DNA of 6,141 nt from Gammaproteobacteria bacterium (GTDB lineage Bacteria > Pseudomonadota > Gammaproteobacteria > Steroidobacterales > JABDKV01), in contig JAOTXR010000140.1 in NCBI GenBank assembly GCA_029862285.1, forward strand, positions 1 through 6,141. Direction: 5' to 3'. Of the stretch, positions 1 to 5,382 are shown in pieces; position 1 is the first letter of the stretch, and each line of letters starts with the position of its first letter. The notes below the pieces were generated by a model that did not search any database, was not told where the DNA came from, and saw nothing but the letters and a program-made list of their open reading frames with translations. The translations under genes and the position numbers were made by a program.

Positions 1-40
1 CGTTACTGGTACGACTGCTGGAAAGTTAAGAAGATCAGTC

Positions 41-334
41 CTAAGGTGCCGGGCGAACCAGCGTCGCATTGACTTCAAACCGGGAGCCGTCGGTGGCGAC
101 CAGCTCTACCTGCCACAGTTCTTCGTCCGGTATTGACGTTCTCTCATGCCCGGGCAGCTCGCGCTCATCGTCCACCTGCAAGCCCCAGACGCGAACATGG
201 CGTATGCCACTGACTTCGATAGGTCCGTCGCCGAATCGGGCCCGTAGTTCCGGCGATGGCCCCTGATCGAGCCACATCACGCATCCACGTTGTTTTATCG
301 CAGCAATATGATCCGGTAGTTTGTGTTCAGTCAC
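41..334 (-). CDS. Small conserved-looking protein of unknown function downstream of sdhB
   Basis: This 97-residue protein is not one I recognise. It starts with GTG at 334-332, preceded by a near-perfect Shine-Dalgarno (AAAGGAGG, 8 nt upstream), and ends with TAG, so it is very probably translated. No signal peptide or membrane segment is visible. The N-terminal third (around KQRGCVMWLDQG) has a short hydrophobic stretch. The rest is acidic and rich in alternating hydrophobic/polar segments (IEVSGIRHVRVWGLQV, LWQVELVATDG, RFEVNATLV), which suggests a small beta-rich cytoplasmic domain. It lies 58 nt after the sdhB stop on the same strand, so it could be the last gene of the sdh operon; no terminator is evident in between. 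I considered the flavinylation factor SdhE because of its size and location, but the RGxxE motif is missing and the predicted fold is beta, not helical. Function is unassigned; a link to complex II is only a contextual inference. Confidence 0.75.
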   Translation of the reverse strand: MTEHKLPDHIAAIKQRGCVMWLDQGPSPELRARFGDGPIEVSGIRHVRVWGLQVDDERELPGHERTSIPDEELWQVELVATDGSRFEVNATLVRPAP

Positions 335-342
335 TATCTGGG

Positions 343-350
343 CCTCCTTT
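343..350 (-). promoter_or_regulatory. Strong Shine-Dalgarno for the 97-residue protein
   Basis: On the minus strand the bases read AAAGGAGG, followed by 8 nt and then GTG at 334-332. This is the strongest ribosome-binding site in the window. It fixes the GTG start of the small gene and supports that gene being real rather than a chance reading frame. Confidence 0.8.
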
Positions 351-392
351 GCAGCCTAATCCCAAGTATGACCAAAAAAGTGGCGGCAAACC

Positions 393-1208
393 TCAGTTTT
401 TCTCTCGGGCAGTAAATACCGGTGCTTTGAGTGAGTCATGATCGACGGTGGCACAGGTGTCGCAGGGTTGCGCCGGCGACCTGCGGCTAAAATGAAACAG
501 ATCCAGCACCAGGTCGCGCTTCATCAGTTGAATCGCACGGGCCGGGTCGACACCTTTGGGGCACACACGTGTGCACTCCGCGGCATAATGGCAGTGTGCG
601 ATGCTGTGATGACCATCCATTTTCTCTTTTCGTTTGGAAAAGCCGGTATCGCGTGAATCGCTATTGTAGCGATGAGTTGCGGTTAACGGCATCGGCCCCA
701 GAAAATGTGGATCATTCGCCAGCGTCGGGCATGCAGCCATGCAGGCACCGCACTTAATACAGGAAGAGAATTGCAGAAACTCATTGAGTTCTTCGGGCGA
801 CTGGCGTAGTTCGCTTTCGCCAGGCTTCGGCAGGTCGCCGCCGTCACGAATCAGGTAGGGCGCGATGTCACGGTGTTTCTCAAACATCGGCATCAGGTCC
901 GGTACCAGATCCTTGGCAACCGGAAAGTTCCAGAGTGCCTCGAGCGTTATCATCTGCGCACTCAGGTTTTGTATTTGGGTGTTGCACGCGAGTTGCGGTT
1001 CGCTGTTAATGATCATGGCGCAGGAACCGCAAACCCCCATGCGACAGGAATGCCGCCAGGCAAGCGTGGCATCGAGGCGTTCCCGAATTTGTTGCAGGCC
1101 CTGCAGCACAGTCATGCCGGGTTCTGTTTCCACACTGAAGGTCTGCCAGTATGGCGCAGTGTCTGTGGCCGATGAGTATCGCCGTATCTTGAATTTTATC
1201 TGGTTCAC
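393..1208 (-). CDS. sdhB: Succinate dehydrogenase/fumarate reductase iron-sulfur subunit
   Basis: This is the iron-sulfur subunit of complex II, carrying electrons from the SdhA FAD to the membrane quinone site. I chose the GTG at 1208-1206 (271 residues): it overlaps the sdhD stop (TAGTG) and puts the [2Fe-2S] cysteines at C55, C60, C63 and C75, the E. coli SdhB numbering. The frame stays open upstream to an ATG at 1283, but that extension lies inside sdhD and does not resemble SdhB. An N-terminal ferredoxin domain (about 1-105) precedes a helical domain with C150-x2-C153-x2-C156-x3-C160-P and C206-x5-C212-x3-C216-P, supplying the [4Fe-4S] and [3Fe-4S] clusters. H207, next to the quinone site in E. 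coli, is kept, but the quinone-pocket Trp of E. coli (W164) aligns with N165 or A164. A tail of about 35 residues (237-271) containing CDTC extends beyond the usual end near residue 238. Last sdh structural gene of the cluster, likely translationally coupled to sdhD. Confidence 0.96.
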   Translation of the reverse strand: MNQIKFKIRRYSSATDTAPYWQTFSVETEPGMTVLQGLQQIRERLDATLAWRHSCRMGVCGSCAMIINSEPQLACNTQIQNLSAQMITLEALWNFPVAKDLVPDLMPMFEKHRDIAPYLIRDGGDLPKPGESELRQSPEELNEFLQFSSCIKCGACMAACPTLANDPHFLGPMPLTATHRYNSDSRDTGFSKRKEKMDGHHSIAHCHYAAECTRVCPKGVDPARAIQLMKRDLVLDLFHFSRRSPAQPCDTCATVDHDSLKAPVFTAREKN

Positions 1209-1210
1209 TA
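1206..1210 (-). promoter_or_regulatory. Stop/start overlap TAGTG between sdhD and sdhB
   Basis: The sdhD stop TAG (1210-1208) and the sdhB start GTG (1208-1206) share one G. No good Shine-Dalgarno precedes the GTG (upstream bases read GGGTGCTGTG). Reinitiation by ribosomes finishing sdhD is therefore the likely route to sdhB translation, which would keep anchor and Fe-S subunit levels matched. Confidence 0.7.
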
Positions 1211-1576
1211 CACAGCACCCGGGCCAAAACTGATGGTTACATAGGCGCCGGTGAAAAACAGAGTCAGACCGGCGGCCCAGCACATCACCGTGACGATGTG
1301 CTCCGCACGTGGGCTGCTCCAGTACTCCAGCAGCATCGTGCGCAGGCCATAAAAACCATGAAACAGCGCCGTAGCAAGAAGCAGAACATAAGTTGACTTA
1401 AAAAAACCGCTGCCCGCACGTTCCAGCATGTTTTCCCAAGCCAGCGGATGCCCTGATGTATTCAATAGCGCTGCAAGCACACCATCCAGGTGCATGATGC
1501 CCATATGTAATCCGAGCAGGACCAGGATAACGACAGCGCACACGATATTCAGCAGCCAGTATATTGTTTCGCGCAT
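1208..1576 (-). CDS. sdhD: Succinate dehydrogenase membrane anchor subunit, second anchor (SdhD-like)
   Basis: This 122-residue integral membrane protein is one of two anchors that tether SdhA/SdhB to the cytoplasmic membrane and help form the quinone and heme b sites. Three hydrophobic helices are visible, at roughly residues 8-29, 61-84 and 94-115. Candidate heme-ligand histidines are H24 (or H29) in helix 1 and H73 in helix 2. Helix 2 contains FHGFYGLRTMLLEYW, clearly parallel to FHAFNGVRLILIELG in the first anchor, so the two anchors appear paralogous. The ATG at 1576 lies 3 nt past the sdhC stop, with no obvious Shine-Dalgarno, which suggests coupling. The stop overlaps the sdhB start. 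The C/D naming is by position only; with anchors this divergent the letters could be swapped. Sequence style resembles type A (two-anchor, two-heme) complexes of archaea and actinobacteria more than E. coli SdhD; this is from recalled motifs, not an alignment. Confidence 0.85.
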   Translation of the reverse strand: MRETIYWLLNIVCAVVILVLLGLHMGIMHLDGVLAALLNTSGHPLAWENMLERAGSGFFKSTYVLLLATALFHGFYGLRTMLLEYWSSPRAEHIVTVMCWAAGLTLFFTGAYVTISFGPGAV

Positions 1577-1579
1577 GGT

Positions 1580-2020
1580 CTAGTGTGGGAACCGTAGCAA
1601 GTCAAAACCACCCAGGGCGATCAATATTCCCGTGACGATCATCAGCACGATCATCAACGGTCGTTGTTTGTGTATCGATCCGCGATACGGAAATACCGGA
1701 TGATCCGGTCGCCCAACGGCTATACCAAGCTCTATCAGGATAAGTCGAACACCATTGAACGCATGGAAAATGAATGCGCAATAGACCAGGTATTCCAGGA
1801 AAACAAAAACCGGGCCCCTGGTCATTGACATCAGGCGTTCCCAGGTTTCTTGTCCTAGCAGGCGCGAGCCGGTAAAGAAGACGTGCATGCTGAGAAACAA
1901 AAGCAAGGCCACTCCGCTGATGCGATGCAGGACATAAAGATAACCTTCGAATCCATGTCTGCCGCCCATGAGCCAGCGCCAAATACCGATACGGTTGCTA
2001 TTGCCGGTGATTTGCTTCAT
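1580..2020 (-). CDS. sdhC: Succinate dehydrogenase cytochrome b-type membrane anchor (SdhC-like)
   Basis: This 146-residue membrane anchor of complex II has three helices, at about 30-50, 72-98 and 120-142. The motif HRISGVALLLFLSMH (H32, H46) in helix 1 and FHAFNGVRLILIE (H86) in helix 2 are hallmarks of the SdhC/cytochrome b556 family. In particular they recall the mycobacterial and archaeal form, where the FHxxNGxR stretch sits at the heme. H46 and H86 are the best candidates for axial heme ligands. The N-terminal 25 residues (RWLMGGRHGFEGY) are probably cytoplasmic and contact SdhB. The ATG at 2020 follows the sdhA stop by 11 nt, with an AGGA that overlaps the sdhA TAG as ribosome-binding site. 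It lies between sdhA and the second anchor, which is an unusual position, since sdhC usually leads the operon in proteobacteria. Confidence 0.9.
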   Translation of the reverse strand: MKQITGNSNRIGIWRWLMGGRHGFEGYLYVLHRISGVALLLFLSMHVFFTGSRLLGQETWERLMSMTRGPVFVFLEYLVYCAFIFHAFNGVRLILIELGIAVGRPDHPVFPYRGSIHKQRPLMIVLMIVTGILIALGGFDLLRFPH

Positions 2021-2029
2021 CCGGAAAGA

Positions 2030-2033
2030 TCCT
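2030..2033 (-). promoter_or_regulatory. Shine-Dalgarno of sdhC embedded in the sdhA stop
   Basis: On the minus strand the sdhA stop and following bases read TAGGATCTTTCCGG and then ATG. The AGGA (2033-2030) reuses two bases of the TAG stop and sits 9 nt from the sdhC ATG. This close packing supports translation of sdhA and sdhC from one message. Confidence 0.55.
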
Positions 2034-3750
2034 AGTATTTTCGTTCCACTGGATTCCAGTGCGTGATAGTTACCGGTTTGTCGCCGATTTCGGGTCCATC
2101 GTCAGTGCGCCGGATCAGAGTGTGCTTGAGCCAGTGTTCATCATCTCTTTGTGGAAAGTCACGGCGTGCGTGCCCACCACGGGATTCCTCGCGTGCCAGT
2201 GCCGCCATCATTGCGATCTCCGCAAGATCCAGCAGGTTTTCCAGTTCCAGCGTGTTGACCAGATTACTGTTGTACACGCGCCCCTTGTCCTCAATGGCGA
2301 TCTGCTGCCAGCGCCCGCGCAACTCACCGAGTTTCCGCAGGCCGGTCGAAATACCCTCGTGCGAGCGGAAGACACCCATACACTCATCCATAAGGCGACG
2401 CAGCTCATGACTCAATGCGTAGGGATTCTGGGGACCTTTACGCTCGAGCAGATCGCCGAAAACATGTTGCTCTTCAGCCGCTACCCGATCTGCCGGGACG
2501 GCCGGCAGAGGCTGCCCCGCCTGCAACACGTCGGCAATTTGTTCGCCGCAGATACCACCCCAGACCAGGCATTCTGCGGTTGAGTTGGTGCCGAGCCGGT
2601 TGGCGCCGTGCAGGGATACACAAGCGGCCTCACCGGCCGCCCATACCCCCTCAATATTGGTTTTACCGTGGATATCAGTTTCTATTCCGCCCATCGAATA
2701 ATGGGCGACTGGGCGCACCGGAATCGGGTCCACCACAGGGTCGACATCGACAAATTTCATGCACAGTTCCCGAATCAGGGGTAGCCGCCGGAGTACGACG
2801 TCTTTCCCCAGATGTGCCAGGTCAAGGTGCAGGTAGTCGAGTCCTTCCGGTCCCGAAAAACCACGGCCTTGCTCTATCTCCTGCATCATCGCACGCGAAA
2901 TAATGTCGCGTGGCGCCAGCTCCATTTTCCCCGGGGCATAGTCACTCATAAAACGCTTGCCGGTATTATTCAGCAAGTAGCCGCCTTCGCCACGGCACCC
3001 TTCGGTGATCAGGATGCCGGATGGAACCAATCCGGTGGGATGGAACTGGATGAATTCCATGTCCTCCAGCGCCACGCCTGCGCGATAGGCCATTGCCAGC
3101 CCGTCCCCGGTTACCGTCTGGGAGTACGTGGTAAAACCGAAGAGAGTTCCGGCACCACCGCTGGCGATCAATAATGCGCGTGCACGCAAGACCAGGAACT
3201 TGCCATCCATCATATCGATAGCGGTAAGTGCACAGAAATGGCCATCGTCCACGATGATAGATGTGACAAAAACCTCATCGTAGCGAGTGAAGTTGTCGTA
3301 TTTCTGCAGCGTGTCGTACAGCGTCTGCATTTCGTAAAAACCGGTCTTGTCCGCGGCCATGGTTGCACGCGGAAAGCTGTGGCCGCCAAAATCACGTTGC
3401 AGAATTCGCCCATCTTCACGGCGTGACCACGGCAGACCCCAACGCTCCAATTGATAGATTTCATCAGGCGCCTGTTCGACAAAACGGAATACGACATCCT
3501 GGTCGGCAAGGAAGTCCGAGCCTTTGATGGTGTCCCAGGCATGCAAGTCGAGATTATCGCCTTCGTCGTTTTGCAGAACTGCTGCCGTGCCACCCTCGGC
3601 ACACACTGAATGCGAGCGCATGAGCTGCACTTTGGATACCAGACCGATATTCACATTTTGCTCGAGTCGGCGCGCAATCCCCAGCGCAGCACGCAGCCCG
3701 GCCAGCCCGGTGCCTAATATCAATACATCATGCGTTATTTGTTCTGCCAC
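2032..3750 (-). CDS. sdhA: Succinate dehydrogenase/fumarate reductase flavoprotein subunit
   Basis: This is the catalytic subunit of complex II, 572 residues (E. coli SdhA has 588), oxidising succinate to fumarate with covalently bound FAD on the cytoplasmic face of the membrane. Visible motifs, in order: GTGLAG (13-18) for FAD binding; RSHSVCAEGG with H47, equivalent to the flavin-linking histidine; FGGHSFPR (121-128); HPTG with H237; TEGCRGEGG with E250; PRD with R281, matching the general-acid arginine; HYSMGG with H350; GANRLGTNS with R385; and the C-terminal SRGGHARRDFP and RDDEHWLKHTL. All key active-site residues are present and the C-terminus is complete. The start is GTG at 3750; an in-frame TGA at 3783-3781 leaves no other start, and GTGAG about 6 nt upstream is a weak ribosome-binding site. 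The RLGTNSTAECLVWG segment differs from E. coli (GGNSLLDL) and is closer to archaeal and Gram-positive forms. First gene of the cluster. Sequence alone does not settle whether succinate oxidation or fumarate reduction dominates. Confidence 0.97.
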   Translation of the reverse strand: MAEQITHDVLILGTGLAGLRAALGIARRLEQNVNIGLVSKVQLMRSHSVCAEGGTAAVLQNDEGDNLDLHAWDTIKGSDFLADQDVVFRFVEQAPDEIYQLERWGLPWSRREDGRILQRDFGGHSFPRATMAADKTGFYEMQTLYDTLQKYDNFTRYDEVFVTSIIVDDGHFCALTAIDMMDGKFLVLRARALLIASGGAGTLFGFTTYSQTVTGDGLAMAYRAGVALEDMEFIQFHPTGLVPSGILITEGCRGEGGYLLNNTGKRFMSDYAPGKMELAPRDIISRAMMQEIEQGRGFSGPEGLDYLHLDLAHLGKDVVLRRLPLIRELCMKFVDVDPVVDPIPVRPVAHYSMGGIETDIHGKTNIEGVWAAGEAACVSLHGANRLGTNSTAECLVWGGICGEQIADVLQAGQPLPAVPADRVAAEEQHVFGDLLERKGPQNPYALSHELRRLMDECMGVFRSHEGISTGLRKLGELRGRWQQIAIEDKGRVYNSNLVNTLELENLLDLAEIAMMAALAREESRGGHARRDFPQRDDEHWLKHTLIRRTDDGPEIGDKPVTITHWNPVERKY

Positions 3751-3814
3751 AGTAATCTCACAAGCAAAGCAAAGGTAGCATCAACATGGCCGCAGTACAC
3801 CACCCCCCGGCGCC

Positions 3815-3838
3815 GGGCCGGTTAAAGAGACCGGTCCC
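3815..3838 (-). terminator. GC-rich hairpin between the TPR gene and sdhA (possible terminator)
   Basis: The 112-base gap 3751-3862 holds an imperfect inverted repeat, GGGCCGGT (3815-3822) and ACCGGTCCC (3830-3838), with one bulged base and a 7-nt loop. It begins 24 nt past the stop of the TPR gene on the minus strand, a fitting place for transcript end formation. No T-run follows it on the minus strand, so it is not a standard intrinsic terminator. It overlaps a perfect 12-bp palindrome, CCCGGCGCCGGG (3806-3817), so two competing stems can form. It could instead lie in an sdh 5' leader. I see no convincing sigma-70 promoter for sdhA in this gap. Confidence 0.35.
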
Positions 3839-3862
3839 TTCTGCCACTACCCGTTTTAATAG

Positions 3863-5272
3863 CTAGCCCGGCGATTGTGGGTCGCGGCGGGGAACTATAT
3901 CGAAGCAAATACTGACGCCGCGTTTATCATCCCGAAGTGGCAAGCTTTGGTAATAAAAGTAGGATGGGAACAACACCAGTTCTCCTGCTTTGGGCTGGTA
4001 TCGGTGCACCGGCGTTTGTGATTGCGAACACAGGTCATCAGCTGACTGTCCGAATTCGATCCAGCCGAGTTGCGATGAGTTTTTGGCTGGCAACGAACAG
4101 TCGACAAAGAAAAGGCCACTCAACCACCCCGACGGGCGTATTTGGGCTTGTTGGCCGGCTTCGAGGTGCAAAGGGGCCGCCCACATGTCCAATCGCCAGG
4201 CCTCCGGCGGTTGCCAGAGTGATCCTAATCCCGGAACCGGTTGCCACGTATCGGGGCGGGTGGCGATGTAGTCACGCACCTGCCCGCGGATTGCACTGAC
4301 CAAATGCGCTATCGTCGGATGCTGCGCTGGCAACAGACCGCCGGTCTCCTGGCCGGCACGAAGAGAGGGATGGGCCAGCAGGTATTCATGTAGCGAGGCC
4401 AGGTATTCCGCCAGTGTCTGCGACTGTGGCGGAGACACTGGCGCTATTCTCAACAAAGCATCGAAGTCCAGTAACTGTCCGGCAAGGTCGCGTCGATCCT
4501 TCTTGGTGTAAATCGCAGCAACCATTGCCAGCGATGTGACATCACCGGGTGATCGGCGCAAACAGTTCTCGTAAGCATGTAGCGCGCTTTCCAGTTGTCC
4601 GCCCGCAAACAGGCAGTTGCCAAGGTTCGCATACATCGCCGGTTGATGAGGTTGTAGCGTCAGGCTGCGTTGGAAGGCGCCAATCGCTTCGTCGTGGCAG
4701 CCCAGCGCTGCAAGTGCATTGCCGAGGTTACCGTGCGCGGCCGGTAAATCTGGTTTTAGCTCGACAGCGCGACGGCAGAGCGCCACAGACTCACTATTAC
4801 GGCCGAGTTGATGCAACAGTGCGCCCATGTTGACCAGCAGCGACCCATCATCGCCGCTTACTTTTTGGGCGGCAGCGTAGTATTGCAGCGCTTGTGCTGG
4901 TTCGCCCCTGCGATGCAGTAGCAGTCCCAGTCGAAACAACGCCTGGAAATTACCCGGATCGGCTTTTAGAGCTGCCCGAAAGGCGTCAATGGCCTCGCGT
5001 GGGCGCCCGGTGGTTTGCAGCAACAAACCGAGTCCGACGCGATAATCAGGCTCCTGTCCCGCAAATTCGATCGCCGAACGCAGCAGCGACTCGGCCGCCC
5101 GGGTGTCGCCGGTTTGCTGTGCGAGCACACCGAGCCAATGTAGCGCCCGATGGTCATCGGGTTGCTGCGACAGCGCCTCGCGATAACAGGCGGCCGCCTC
5201 GATGAGCTTTCCTTCGCGGTGGAGTGCGCGGCCTCGCTCGAAAGCGTTCGGTGATAGTGTTGGTCCAGTCAT
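3863..5272 (-). CDS. TPR-repeat protein with degenerate 2OG-Fe(II) oxygenase-like C-terminal domain
   Basis: This 469-residue, probably cytoplasmic protein has no signal peptide or membrane segment. Residues 8-244 form about seven 34-residue TPR units (repeated pattern LGxxLxxxGxxxEAIxAFxxALxxxP), a protein-interaction solenoid. A helical linker (about 245-340) leads to a C-terminal domain (about 343-462). Its landmarks SGWLSGLFFV (381-390), GELVLFPSYFYY (430-441) and ICFDIVP (455-461) match the 2OG-Fe(II) oxygenase family often fused to bacterial TPRs (Pfam 2OG-FeII_Oxy_5 type). Members usually carry HxH just before the GWLSG motif and a His after FPSYF as iron ligands. Here these positions are Q377, R379 and Y441, and the cofactor arginine is uncertain (R451 or G452). 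Catalysis as a normal dioxygenase is therefore doubtful; a scaffolding or binding role is an inference. ATG 5272 is the only possible start (in-frame TGA at 5305-5303), with no clear Shine-Dalgarno. It precedes sdhA by 112 nt on the same strand and diverges from the pirin gene. Partner and pathway are unknown. Confidence 0.9.
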   Translation of the reverse strand: MTGPTLSPNAFERGRALHREGKLIEAAACYREALSQQPDDHRALHWLGVLAQQTGDTRAAESLLRSAIEFAGQEPDYRVGLGLLLQTTGRPREAIDAFRAALKADPGNFQALFRLGLLLHRRGEPAQALQYYAAAQKVSGDDGSLLVNMGALLHQLGRNSESVALCRRAVELKPDLPAAHGNLGNALAALGCHDEAIGAFQRSLTLQPHQPAMYANLGNCLFAGGQLESALHAYENCLRRSPGDVTSLAMVAAIYTKKDRRDLAGQLLDFDALLRIAPVSPPQSQTLAEYLASLHEYLLAHPSLRAGQETGGLLPAQHPTIAHLVSAIRGQVRDYIATRPDTWQPVPGLGSLWQPPEAWRLDMWAAPLHLEAGQQAQIRPSGWLSGLFFVDCSLPAKNSSQLGWIEFGQSADDLCSQSQTPVHRYQPKAGELVLFPSYFYYQSLPLRDDKRGVSICFDIVPRRDPQSPG

Positions 5273-5292
5273 AGTGTTGCCCGGCCCAGTAT

Positions 5293-5304
5293 GAGCAAAT
5301 GCTC
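5293..5304. repeat. Short dyad GAGCA-AA-TGCTC in the divergent intergenic region
   Basis: A perfect 5-bp inverted repeat with a 2-bp spacer lies 21 bases upstream of the ATG of the TPR gene. It could be a repressor site over the promoter of that gene, but a dyad this short also arises by chance. Confidence 0.25.
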
Positions 5305-5334
5305 AAAGCCTGGCCAGCGGATACCGCGGGTAAT

Positions 5335-5359
5335 GGCAAATTGCCTGTCTGCAGCAGGC
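5335..5359. promoter_or_regulatory. Two overlapping dyads upstream of the pirin gene (possible operator)
   Basis: GGCAA-A-TTGCC (5335-5345) is followed by GCCTG-7-CAGGC (5343-5359), sharing three bases. Both lie just upstream of the possible -10 box for the pirin gene. In an intergenic region between divergent genes this is where a regulator would be expected. The binding protein is unknown and no family-specific consensus is recognised. Confidence 0.3.
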
Positions 5360-5366
5360 CATCGGT

Positions 5367-5372
5367 TAGAAT
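5367..5372 (+). promoter_or_regulatory. Possible -10 box (TAGAAT) of the pirin gene
   Basis: TAGAAT matches the sigma-70 -10 consensus at five of six positions. The best -35-like hexamer (TTGCCT, 5341-5346) is 20 bp away, longer than ideal. Transcription starting about 7 bases downstream would leave only a few bases before the ATG at 5383. This fits the lack of a Shine-Dalgarno there but remains speculative. Confidence 0.3.
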
Positions 5373-5382
5373 CAGCTTACCG

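Noticed and set aside
13..40. GACTG/CAGTC inverted repeat after the small gene as a terminator
   Set aside because: Only 5-bp arms with an 18-nt loop and no T-run; it is too weak, and the window ends before any further context.
41..334. Possible SdhE-type flavinylation factor
   Set aside because: Size and location fit, and there is an RG followed by a hydrophobic patch, but the RGxxE motif is absent and the sequence looks beta-rich rather than helical.
1209..1283. N-terminal extension of SdhB starting from the ATG at 1283
   Set aside because: It lies wholly within sdhD, has no SdhB similarity, and the GTG at 1208 gives exact E. coli cysteine numbering and a stop/start overlap.
2059..2583. 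174-codon plus-strand open frame opposite sdhA, and similar frames opposite sdhB and the TPR gene
   Set aside because: They are antisense to clearly real genes, with no recognisable domains or ribosome-binding sites; they are by-products of the codon usage of the opposite strand.
3757..3785. TTGATG ... GTGAGA as a sigma-70 promoter for sdhA
   Set aside because: The spacing is 17 bp but the -10 match is poor and it would leave almost no leader before the GTG.
5299..5382. 28-residue N-terminal extension of the pirin protein from the ATG at 5299
   Set aside because: The ATG at 5383 gives a family-typical length and metal ligands at H57/H59/H101/E103. The extension runs through the dyads and -10-like box and has no pirin similarity.
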